NCBI GenBank assembly: GCA_002778785.1
Contig: PEZS01000009.1
Coordinates: 1-64,000 of the forward strand
From: Bdellovibrionales bacterium CG10_big_fil_rev_8_21_14_0_10_45_34
GTDB taxonomy: Bacteria > Bdellovibrionota > Bdellovibrionia > Bdellovibrionales > 1-14-0-10-45-34
DNA length: 64,000 bases
Direction: 5' to 3'
The stretch's first letter is position 1; each line of letters begins with the position of its first letter. The translations under genes were made by a program, and so were the position numbers. Shown piece by piece: positions 34,031 to 41,811 of the stretch. Under the pieces are notes generated by a model. The model worked only from the letters and a program-made list of their open reading frames with translations, made no database searches and was not told the DNA's origin.

Positions 34031-36250
34031 TTATCTAGGGGCGCCGCCTGAGCCGAATTGATGCGGCGCTGGTGGCACAAAACCTCCAGTTCCTGATCCA
34101 GGATTTGGAAACGGCATACCACCACCAAAGCCACCGCCGAAGCCGCCTCCAAAACCTCCACCAAATCCGCCACCAAAGCCACCACCCATGCCCATGCCGC
34201 CGGCAGCGCCACCGTACATACCTCCGGCAGACATCAGTTGATTCATGCGCTGAGTGAGTGACATATATTCTTGAGAGAGCGATTGAAGGGCGCGCATTCG
34301 CGCAAGCTGATCTTCTTGATATCGTCTCTGGATTTCCATTTGTGCCTGCATTTGCGTCATGTATTGCTGCATGAGCATTTGTTGATACTCTCCGCCGCCA
34401 ACTCCCATGCCGCCCATGCCCATACCGAACGGGCTAAGGCCACCACCTAGGCCAAATGGGCTACCCATACCGCCCATACCAGGCATACCCATCATGCCGC
34501 CCATACCAGGCATACCCATCATGCCACCCATACCAGGCATGCCCATCATACCACCCATACCCATTCCAGGTATCGGACCCGCAATGCCTCCACCAAAACC
34601 AGGGAAGCCAGGTATTCCACCCATGCCGCCCATTCCCATACCAGGCATACCCATCATGCCGCCAATACCGGCGCACCCGCCCATCATGCATGGTCCTGCG
34701 AATCCACCTCCTGGCATCATTCCAGGCATATACATTCCGCCACCGCCAAATGGTCCACCCATTCCTTGCGGGAAGCCCATGATTCCGCCCATTCCCATGC
34801 CTGGGCCCATTCCGCCACCCATCATAGGGTATTGCCCCATCATGCCCATTGGATTCATCATACCCATTGGCCCAAACATACCGCCGCCGCCGGCCATTGT
34901 CGGCGCACAGCCAATACCACCTTGGCCCATGCCTCCATAGGTAGCGCCATAAAGACCTGCTGTCGCATAAGGAAACATGTTCATCGGTGAAGCATAAGGA
35001 AATCCAAGGTCCGCCGAACGATCAGCGGCATACCGGTTGGACTTGTGTTGGAGAACCATACCGAAAGCGTCTAAAACACCAGCCCCAAGCCACTGCCACG
35101 CACTTGGCTTCTCTCTCTGAGGCTGACCGCCGATGTAACAGTGGTGACAAACTTCTGTATCATACGGCGACCGCGCGTAACGTGAACCCTTGCCCATCTC
35201 CGCACGCATCTCAGCTCTTTCTCGATCCTTTTCTTCTCTGCTCAGTGCTTTGGCGAGAGCTTCTATGTCGTCAGCTAGATTCAAAATCTTCTTCTTTTTA
35301 CCTTCCAACCCTCGAGGAACTTCTTTTCTGAATTCAGCCACAACTCCGACGCAAGCATCGCGATCTGACTCATCCGTAATAGTCGCGCACAGCTGAGCCG
35401 TCGGGTTAACATCATCACAACTCTGACTTTCAGTTGTGACTTTTGTGTCTGTGGGTTTTGTTTCTGCCGCTGACTTACTTAGATCACTCAGCTTCAGATC
35501 ACTTAAAGGCGAACTAATATAGCCATTTCTAGATTGCTCCAAAATCTGAAGCCGAAAGTCGTTTGAAAAATCGTTCCCACATTCGGTGCACTTATTTGCA
35601 CCACCGTCGCTACACGAGCCTACGCATCGGACCGAATCCCGACCCGCTGCCGCTAAACATAATGAACAAGAAGAGTCCTCGAGATCACTAAAAGCAAAAC
35701 TCTTGCAGGTACTAGAACAGGTACTTAGGAGTTTATCTGGCCTGACCTGCAAACTCTCTAGTAACTCAACAACTCGCTCAACTGACTTTACTTTCGGTGA
35801 GGTCTCGGAATTTGGGGTTTCGCCCTCAGAAGAACTCCCACATTTATTTATCTTTTGCGCGGCCCTCTTCAAATCTTTAGCATATTCTCTTAACTCTCCC
35901 ACATCTAAGTCAGCATCTTCCCTGAACTTATCGAGCACATCGAGGGCTGAGACTCCATAATGATCAGAGTATTTTTTCTTTAGCGAATCAGGTTTGAGAT
36001 ACTGACTTAACGAGTAGCTTTTTGAATCATCGAGAAAGTAGTCTATCTCTCCAAAATCTTCGAGTAAATCGAGCGCTTTATTTTGTAGCTTATTTAATTT
36101 CTGTTCGTTTTTGCCGCCGCTGGAGACTGAACGCATGGGCCATGGGCAAGCGGGATTTGTGAAATACATTCCGCTTCCGTTGATCGGATATTGAGCCTGC
36201 GCGTTCATTGAAACGCCTGAGGCTATCAATAGGAGTAAAATCCATTTCAT
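34031..36250 (-). CDS. Exported Gly/Met-rich protein with Cys-rich N-domain
   Basis: Unknown, 739 residues. The ATG at 36250 has AAGGAG 6 bases upstream and starts a signal peptide (MKWILLLLIASGVSMNAQAQ); the frame is open to 36334. Residues about 20-330 are soluble, helical and Cys-rich with repeated CxxC pairs (CSLCLAAAG, CTECGNDFS, CHHCYIGG). From about 400 to 640 the protein is Gly/Met/Pro repeats, including four GMMGMPGMGG-type units and FGGG runs. A Gln/Met-rich helix (MQAQMEIQRRYQEDQLARM) interrupts them, and a further FGGG run follows. It could be an extracellular or outer-membrane structural protein, or Met-rich metal binder. It is opposed to the pilus genes on both sides. Confidence 0.72.
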   Translation of the reverse strand: MKWILLLLIASGVSMNAQAQYPINGSGMYFTNPACPWPMRSVSSGGKNEQKLNKLQNKALDLLEDFGEIDYFLDDSKSYSLSQYLKPDSLKKKYSDHYGVSALDVLDKFREDADLDVGELREYAKDLKRAAQKINKCGSSSEGETPNSETSPKVKSVERVVELLESLQVRPDKLLSTCSSTCKSFAFSDLEDSSCSLCLAAAGRDSVRCVGSCSDGGANKCTECGNDFSNDFRLQILEQSRNGYISSPLSDLKLSDLSKSAAETKPTDTKVTTESQSCDDVNPTAQLCATITDESDRDACVGVVAEFRKEVPRGLEGKKKKILNLADDIEALAKALSREEKDRERAEMRAEMGKGSRYARSPYDTEVCHHCYIGGQPQREKPSAWQWLGAGVLDAFGMVLQHKSNRYAADRSADLGFPYASPMNMFPYATAGLYGATYGGMGQGGIGCAPTMAGGGGMFGPMGMMNPMGMMGQYPMMGGGMGPGMGMGGIMGFPQGMGGPFGGGGMYMPGMMPGGGFAGPCMMGGCAGIGGMMGMPGMGMGGMGGIPGFPGFGGGIAGPIPGMGMGGMMGMPGMGGMMGMPGMGGMMGMPGMGGMGSPFGLGGGLSPFGMGMGGMGVGGGEYQQMLMQQYMTQMQAQMEIQRRYQEDQLARMRALQSLSQEYMSLTQRMNQLMSAGGMYGGAAGGMGMGGGFGGGFGGGFGGGFGGGFGGGMPFPNPGSGTGGFVPPAPHQFGSGGAPR

Positions 36251-36423
36251 CGAAGACTCCTTAAACGAGAACTCACTCTCGTCTATGTCTTTTCGACAAA
36301 GTGCTTGATCATCTTGAGACTGATTTGAATTCATTCCGTCAAACTCTAATTCTCCAGGCCTTCAGCACGCCTTTGGTCGTGATCCACGTTGCGCACCCCG
36401 TTTATAAAATTCTACACTCATCT

Positions 36424-37527
36424 ATGCGAATGAAGCACTCAATACTTTGTCTCGACGACGAAATTCACAACGTAGATGCCCTCGAGAGAGCTTTCCGTAA
36501 GAAGTACAACGTTCTAAAAGCCACCAACCCAAAAGAAGCTCTTAAGCTCCTAGACTCTCATCCAGTTACAGTCATCATAAGCGATCAGAGAATGCCCGTG
36601 ATGACAGGGGTCGAATTTTTCGAAGAGTCGATCAAAACACAGCCTAAAGCCGTGCGGGTCTTACTCACTGGTTACTCTGACATGCAAGCCATCGTCGATG
36701 CCATCAACAAAGGCCAGATCTATCACTACGTCAGCAAACCATGGGACCCAGTAGACCTCGAAACCACAATTGCCCAAGCCGTTGAACGTTATGAGCTGGG
36801 TGAAACCATAGAAAAAAAGAACCTCGAACTTTCTGAAGCGCTTGAAGAACTCAAGAGCCTCGATAACACCAAAAATCAGTTCATGGCTCTTATTAATCAC
36901 GAGCTCAAAACACCGCTCACTTCACTTCTCAGCTTCTTGGAGCTCCTCAAACAAAGTGGACTCAACGACGAACAAAAAATATATGTTGAAAAAATCTCGC
37001 GAGGGGCTGATCGATTGAGGCAAATCGTTTTTGATGTGATGGAGTTCTTGCAAGCTTCTACACAAATGCGAGACGTTCACCTCAAAGACGTTGATCTGGC
37101 GAGTGCGCTCCGCAATAAGCTTGCTTCACTTGAGCAAAAGACTTCTGCGAAAGGTCATATCTTTCAAATTGACCTATCACAAGCCGAGTGCGTTGCAGAT
37201 GAGATGATCCTCGATGCCATTTTAACTCGGCTTTTCGATAACATGATTATTCATAGCCCTGAGGGATCGAAACTGTTCGTTGCACTGTCTTCGAGCGACA
37301 CTCACGCCTTACTGACACTTAAAAATCCGCTAGCAGCAGAGAACAAGACTGCTCTTGAGAGAATCTTCGCACCATTCACCATTCAACATCCCGTTCTTAA
37401 CCATTCAAAAGGGCTAGGGCTCAGTCTAAGCCTTGTTAAAGCTCTTTGTCAGCTTACCGGAATCGAAGCCAGCGCCGACGTTTCAGCAAAAATGTTTGAA
37501 GTCTCGTTGAAAATTCCAAAGCCATAG
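36424..37527 (+). CDS. Response regulator-histidine kinase (REC-HisKA-HATPase)
   Basis: Receiver domain comes first: LCLDDEIHN near residue 8-12 and the phospho-Asp near 54 in ISDQRMP, with LTGYSD and KPW after it (an RpfG/CheY-like REC). Then a coiled linker, the H-box FMALINHELKTPLTSL with His near 158, and an ATPase domain with a divergent N-box (LTRLFDNMIIHS) and G2 GLGLSLSLVKALC; the DxGxG G1 box is not evident, so kinase activity may be weak or absent. ATG at 36424 or 36430; the frame runs open to 36301 with unlikely residues and overlaps the opposed gene's 5' end. It is soluble and starts divergently from the Gly/Met-rich gene; a regulatory link is possible. Confidence 0.82.
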   Translation: MRMKHSILCLDDEIHNVDALERAFRKKYNVLKATNPKEALKLLDSHPVTVIISDQRMPVMTGVEFFEESIKTQPKAVRVLLTGYSDMQAIVDAINKGQIYHYVSKPWDPVDLETTIAQAVERYELGETIEKKNLELSEALEELKSLDNTKNQFMALINHELKTPLTSLLSFLELLKQSGLNDEQKIYVEKISRGADRLRQIVFDVMEFLQASTQMRDVHLKDVDLASALRNKLASLEQKTSAKGHIFQIDLSQAECVADEMILDAILTRLFDNMIIHSPEGSKLFVALSSSDTHALLTLKNPLAAENKTALERIFAPFTIQHPVLNHSKGLGLSLSLVKALCQLTGIEASADVSAKMFEVSLKIPKP

Positions 37528-37696
37528 CTTACGTAATTCCGCTTTTAATGCGTTAGTTCGGGTGGCTTTGTTCCAGATCCATTGATTCAGACCGATTGTA
37601 TAAATTCATTTGGCTTTTAGGCATCTCAACAACAATAAATCTCAATAACTCGTTTTAGAGACTAGGCTAAGAGCCGTCGTTCAAAATTTCAAATCT

Positions 37697-37796
37697 TGAG
37701 GTTAATCCCTCATCAAGAGTTAGTGCGACGAAAAACGAAGTTCGGCTTCTGGTTTGGCTTTTATCTTAATTCGAATTTCGAAGCCAAATCCGTCGC
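37697..37796 (+). ncRNA. Candidate structured RNA/leader before the secretin gene
   Basis: In the 600-base stretch 37528-38126, an outer stem GCGACG (37725-37730) with CGTCGC (37791-37796) encloses two hairpins: GAAG/CTTC (37737-37749) and TTTGGCTT (37753-37760) with AAGCCAAA (37781-37788). Another TGAGG/CCTCA hairpin lies just before (37698-37712). This is a plausible three-way junction, but with no covariation evidence it could be chance. The remainder of the stretch has no gene; its 3' part is repetitive. Confidence 0.3.
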
Positions 37797-37953
37797 AGCC
37801 ATAAGAGTGCTAGAACCATCTTCTTGCTTTGCCAAGCCAATATGAAAGCAAAATCATTTTCAGTTTCATTCGTAAGAAAGTTTAATTTTAAACACATCTA
37901 CACAGTTAGTTGGTGCGATTCTTCGCAAGCGGATCCACTTATCAGACAGAGGC

Positions 37954-38086
37954 CTGCACTGATGCGACTGACGCAGTTATCTAGTCAGACTCGACTTGCA
38001 TTGGCGCGTTTGTCAGGCCCGAATGCAATGTCGCAATTGACGAGTCAGATAGAGGCTGCATTGGCTCGCTTAACAGGTCAGACGGG
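37954..38086. repeat. Degenerate repeat ahead of the secretin start
   Basis: Blocks of CTGCACTGATGCGACTGACG, TTGCATTGGCGCGTTTGTCA and CTGCATTGGCTCGCTTAACA start at 37954, 37996 and 38056. In one frame they read as an ALxRLT/SQ pattern. They precede the likely start of cpaC and make an upstream extension of that gene doubtful. Confidence 0.5.
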
Positions 38087-38126
38087 GCAAATCCTATCGC
38101 CATTACTGAGTGTAATAAGGTCTACA

Positions 38127-39485
38127 GTGGCACAACTGATGTATCTGACTGCCTGTCATACATCGACGCGATCGACGAGTCAGCTTAGACTTATCGTCGC
38201 GTTCCAATTTTTTCTTACGCTTACCCCAGCCAATTCCTATGCCGACATTACCAAGGCCAAATCGGATGCTAGCGAATACGTGGTTGTTGAACAAGGCACT
38301 ACTAAAGTTCTGAGCATTCCCTTGAAAGGCGCAATCGTCCTTGAGAAAAAGGGAATCATAAAACTGAAAGATCTTGGCGGCTCACGCATAAGAATTTACG
38401 CACAAAAGCCAGGTGTCGTCTCACTCACTTCGGAAACCGCAAAGACAGTGGTCTACGTACTTGATCACAGTCACTGGAACCTTTATCAGGCGCTACAAGA
38501 TGAATTCAAAAAACAGAAAGGACTAAAAATCGAGCACGACAGTGACTCACCAGCAATTGGTGGAGAATTCTTAAGGTTCAAGGACTTTCTCAATTTGCAA
38601 AATCAATTTAAGCGGCACAAAGCCTACTTTGAAATACATGCGCAAATTTGGCCATTTATTCGAACTCAGTTCCTTGATGAACTCAAAAAGTTCCTGTCGA
38701 AAGAGGGGCTAAGCCCGAATGCTATCTCTGAGTCAGCCCCTTTTACTTATCAAATAGGAGAAGAATCGAAGAAGGAGTCTAAGAGAACAGAGCTAGCAAA
38801 ACGAGGAGGACTAAAGATAGAAGAAAATGAAGCTCTCATTGATCTCAAACCTCTTGTTGAAGTTCACATCCTCGTCGCAGAAGTTAAACGGAAGTTCTTT
38901 CAAAAACTGGGCATTCAATGGCCTGACAGCTACGCAGCCCAAGTGCTACCCGAAACGAAGTGGGACCTAACAGCACTCTCTGTCAATTTGCAGGCACTCG
39001 AAGAGAATGGCGTAGGTCAACTCTTGGCGTCCCCAAAGTTAAGGTGCCGAAGTGGCGGCGAAGCTAACTTTTTCGCCGGGGGCGAAATACCTATTCGCGT
39101 AGTGGGTTTTCGAAGGCAAGAGGTGGTCTGGAAGAAATATGGTGTGAACCTAAAAACATCTCCCCGCGCTGACACGAGCGGGAAGATGAGTATAAAACTA
39201 ATTGCAGAGATATCAAACCTTGATCTAAGCCAAAGCGTCGATGGCATCCCCGGTTTACTAACAAATAGAGTAGAGAGTCAGTTTGATTTAGCAGGACCGC
39301 GAACAATCGCTTTATCGGGCCTGTTTCGAAGTGATTTGGGCGAGTCGACCTCTGGCGTACCGTTCCTGACAAAGATCCCAATAATTGGAAAACTCTTTTC
39401 ATCTCAGGACTACAGGAACAACGAATCTGAACTTGTGTTCTTGGTGCATCCGAAAGTGGTTGGCAGTGACGAACATAACTTCTGA
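38127..39485 (+). CDS. cpaC: CpaC/RcpA-like pilus secretin
   Basis: Outer-membrane channel for the Flp pilus. The GTG at 38127 has TAAGG six bases upstream and is followed by LRLIVAFQFFLTLTPANSYA, a signal peptide; upstream frame to 37824 encodes repeat-like sequence with no signal and I reject it. The mature part has an N-terminal pilus-motif beta domain (VVEQGTTKVLSIPL) as in CpaC, and a secretin core: VEVHILVAEVKRKFFQKLG, LLASPKLRCRSGGEANFFAGGEIP, and TKIPIIGKLFSS with ELVFLVHPKVV at the end. A 450-residue size is usual. It overlaps the cpaF start by 20 bases. Confidence 0.88.
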   Translation: MAQLMYLTACHTSTRSTSQLRLIVAFQFFLTLTPANSYADITKAKSDASEYVVVEQGTTKVLSIPLKGAIVLEKKGIIKLKDLGGSRIRIYAQKPGVVSLTSETAKTVVYVLDHSHWNLYQALQDEFKKQKGLKIEHDSDSPAIGGEFLRFKDFLNLQNQFKRHKAYFEIHAQIWPFIRTQFLDELKKFLSKEGLSPNAISESAPFTYQIGEESKKESKRTELAKRGGLKIEENEALIDLKPLVEVHILVAEVKRKFFQKLGIQWPDSYAAQVLPETKWDLTALSVNLQALEENGVGQLLASPKLRCRSGGEANFFAGGEIPIRVVGFRRQEVVWKKYGVNLKTSPRADTSGKMSIKLIAEISNLDLSQSVDGIPGLLTNRVESQFDLAGPRTIALSGLFRSDLGESTSGVPFLTKIPIIGKLFSSQDYRNNESELVFLVHPKVVGSDEHNF

Positions 39486-40572
39486 ACAAGTTCAAATTGT
39501 TGATTCGTGTGTAAAAAGCATACTTGATCAACTGCACGAAGAAGGCAAAACTTTCTCTAACTTTACGACTGAGGACTTCTTTCATCAAACGTACAGAGAG
39601 TTTTCGAATTTGGGCGAACAAGTTCAAAAGCGTGTCTCCTGCGAATTCCTCGGCTACGGCCCCTTAGAAAATCTCTTGGCTGACCCGATGGTTACGGAGA
39701 TTTTTCTGGCCGGCGCGGATTGTATTCACTACGAAAAGAGTGGGAAAGTACTTCGATACCTCCACGATCAGTTTCGATCTCCGACAACTTACAGTCTCTT
39801 CTGCCAAAAGATATTTAGCGAAATCGGGGTTGAGCCCACCCTTGAACGGCCAGTTATCTGTGCAAACTGGGGAGTTCATCGAATCCATATCGTAGCACCA
39901 CCTGTAACGGAAAATTTCCAGTTTTCAATTCGGCTTCACAGAATGAGTTCCATATCACTGACGGAATTGGCAAACATTGGCTCTGTGGCTGCGGATCAAC
40001 GGCACCTACTGGAGCGCGCCCTAGGAAATCGAGATAACATCCTCATTTTTGGCAGCACAGGATCGGGAAAGACCACCCTCGTTCGCGCCTTTCTTCAATC
40101 CCTCCCAGAGAATGAGCGCATTGTTATTGCAGAAGACACACCAGAGCTGCAAACACCTAACCCGGTGAGCATTAGTATGATGACGAGGCATTCATTCGAG
40201 ACGGGGGAACAGATTTCACTCTCGCAGCTAGTACGAGAGTCGCTCAGGATGAGGCCAGATAGAATCGTTTTAGGAGAAGTTAGAGGACCCGAAGCGAAAG
40301 ACCTCGTTTTGGCGTTGTCATCGGGGCACACAGGAAGCTTCGGCACAATTCACGCAAGGACCGCTCGCGAGGCCCTCGCCAGGCTGGAGGTGTTCGTGCA
40401 AATGGGAGCCCCACAATGGGACAAGGCGACAGTACGCCGACTCATTTTTGACTCAGTAAATCTCGTTGTGGGCTTGGAGCGTAGTAAAGATGGAAAGAGA
40501 AGGGTTTGCTCGATTAATCGGTTAAGCTCGCTTGAAGAATTTGGCATCACGCTTGATTCTGAGGCCATTTAA
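39466..40572 (+). CDS. cpaF: CpaF/TadA-like pilus assembly ATPase
   Basis: Cytoplasmic hexameric ATPase of the type II/IV secretion family that powers Flp pilus extension. GTG at 39466 has no clear ribosome site, but it overlaps the end of cpaC, which suggests coupling; the frame is open to 39385. N-terminal alpha domain, then EFLGYGPLENLL, Walker A GSTGSGKTT near 195, Asp box EDTPELQ, Walker B RPDRIVLGEVRG and a His box GTIHARTAREAL. The length of 369 is typical. The neighbouring genes usually found with it (TadB, TadC, CpaE) are not here. Confidence 0.93.
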   Translation: MTNITSEQVQIVDSCVKSILDQLHEEGKTFSNFTTEDFFHQTYREFSNLGEQVQKRVSCEFLGYGPLENLLADPMVTEIFLAGADCIHYEKSGKVLRYLHDQFRSPTTYSLFCQKIFSEIGVEPTLERPVICANWGVHRIHIVAPPVTENFQFSIRLHRMSSISLTELANIGSVAADQRHLLERALGNRDNILIFGSTGSGKTTLVRAFLQSLPENERIVIAEDTPELQTPNPVSISMMTRHSFETGEQISLSQLVRESLRMRPDRIVLGEVRGPEAKDLVLALSSGHTGSFGTIHARTAREALARLEVFVQMGAPQWDKATVRRLIFDSVNLVVGLERSKDGKRRVCSINRLSSLEEFGITLDSEAI

Positions 40573-40646
40573 AACTTTTCAACTGGTACCTAATTCCAAA
40601 TCAAAACTCTAGGAAACTATCTAAAACTTCTTAGCTTAACCAAATT

Positions 40647-41111
40647 CTAGGCTACCTTGACATCATTAGTATCGAGTTCGGGTGAAATGTATTTAAGATT
40701 TAATACAGACTCTTTTTCAAGTAGCCTTACGGTTTCAATGAGCTTCATATCGGCTGTAAACAGCTCACCTGGAGTCGGATCCGTTAGAGCCATCACCTCT
40801 TGAAGTGCTTTTACTCTGAGATGTGGCAGATGCTGGGTAAACTTTTTAAAAATCGCTTCATCTTTGTTTTTCAAAAAAGTTGCCAGCAGTTTTTCAGGCA
40901 TTCGATTGGCAACTTCAAAAAGAGGATCTGAGCTCCACGCCACAATCTTTTCTACGCTTAACATTTTTATTCGAACCAGATTGGCAGTGACTGGATCTTC
41001 ATTCTCTATACTTTTAAGTAAACTCTCTTGTTTTGGGGGAGCGCATGTTTCAACAACGTTAAGTAACTGTTGAAATCCACCCGGCTTTCGAAATCTTGCT
41101 AACAGTGACAC
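40647..41111 (-). CDS. Short FliG C-terminal-like protein
   Basis: 154 residues, not a normal FliG (about 330). The middle VEKIVAWSSDPLFEVANRMP aligns with the FliG_C start (ILLLDDRAIQRVLREVD type) and FLKNKDEAIFKKFTQHLP with the FLKNMSKRAAEML type, then ELFTADMKLIETVRLLEKES. It lacks the FliF-binding N-terminus. GTG start with GGGGG upstream. It is 33 bases downstream of another unknown gene, far from the main flagellar operon. A role in the motor switch is possible but not shown. Confidence 0.5.
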   Translation of the reverse strand: MSLLARFRKPGGFQQLLNVVETCAPPKQESLLKSIENEDPVTANLVRIKMLSVEKIVAWSSDPLFEVANRMPEKLLATFLKNKDEAIFKKFTQHLPHLRVKALQEVMALTDPTPGELFTADMKLIETVRLLEKESVLNLKYISPELDTNDVKVA

Positions 41112-41144
41112 TTGAAACCCCCTAGTAGCTGGATGAGCGAGCGT

Positions 41145-41621
41145 TTACAACACTACCTCTTCTGTTATCGGAGAGTATTCAGTTAGATTTGATGATTCTC
41201 TGCTTACTTGCAAAGCATCATTCCCGCGTTGAGACTCCATTTGCTCAAGAGGCCCATCCGCAGCTCTGGCTTCAACTAATTCTGTTTTTTCACCAGCAGA
41301 GATATTTAAAGACTCATTTGATGCCGAGGTTGGAATCTCCGCAGACAATAGGCCCGTCGAAATACTCGTTGCGGGTTTTGAAAATTGGCCAGGACTATAA
41401 ATGCCACCCACTTTGTCTCGCTCCGACGTAGGAAGTGGGTTACCAAGCAGAGAGTGATTGCCGCCCAATTCAAATGCTTTTTGAGAAAACGAGAGTCTAG
41501 CCGAAGGGCTAGCAACCGGTTGCCCAAAACTGGGAACACCCGATCGAAGCAGCTTTTCTTGTGCCATATCAACATTTGTAATTCTTGAGTTACTAGGAAG
41601 AATTCCGCTTATCTTTTGCAT
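41145..41621 (-). CDS. Low-complexity protein, unknown
   Basis: 158 residues, rich in Ser, Leu, Gly and Glu and without signal peptide, membrane segment or motif. ATG at 41621 is preceded by GGAGG with 6-base spacing, which argues for real translation. It is followed by the FliG_C-like gene on the same strand with 33 bases between, so the two may form an operon; a flagellar hook-length or export-partner type role is conceivable given its disordered composition. It could also be a fast-evolving lineage-specific protein. No family is recognised. Confidence 0.55.
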   Translation of the reverse strand: MQKISGILPSNSRITNVDMAQEKLLRSGVPSFGQPVASPSARLSFSQKAFELGGNHSLLGNPLPTSERDKVGGIYSPGQFSKPATSISTGLLSAEIPTSASNESLNISAGEKTELVEARAADGPLEQMESQRGNDALQVSRESSNLTEYSPITEEVVL

Positions 41622-41770
41622 CACGAACCTCCATGTCCGAGTGAAAGAGCGCTACTACTTTGTCGGTTGTCTCAAAATGAAACTTAAGCTTCGCCGTCTA
41701 GCTTCACCAGCGCTGACGAAGCAAAGGAGGTTACTCGAAGAATTCATTCGGATTTGACCAAAGGCTATAT

Positions 41771-41783
41771 GTGACGACGTCAC
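41771..41783. promoter_or_regulatory. Perfect 13-bp palindrome
   Basis: GTGACGACGTCAC is an exact inverted repeat with a single central base, 150 bases upstream of the 41621 gene and 29 bases past the aspS stop. It could be an operator; no regulator is known for it and no other copy was noticed in the window. Confidence 0.3.
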
Positions 41784-41811
41784 TCTAGCATGTCCCTAAT
41801 GGCCAAAGTCC

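Noticed and set aside
34407-34940. Pro/Ile-rich plus-strand ORF of 177 codons
   Set aside because: Antisense shadow of the Gly/Met-rich repeats in the 34031 gene.
37753-37788. TTTGGCTT/AAGCCAAA hairpin as the terminator of the REC-kinase gene
   Set aside because: No T-tract follows and it is 225 bases after the stop; listed as part of a possible leader instead.
37824-38126. N-terminal extension of cpaC
   Set aside because: Lacks a signal peptide and consists of repeat-derived ALxRLT sequence; a GTG with TAAGG at 38127 followed by a signal peptide fits better.
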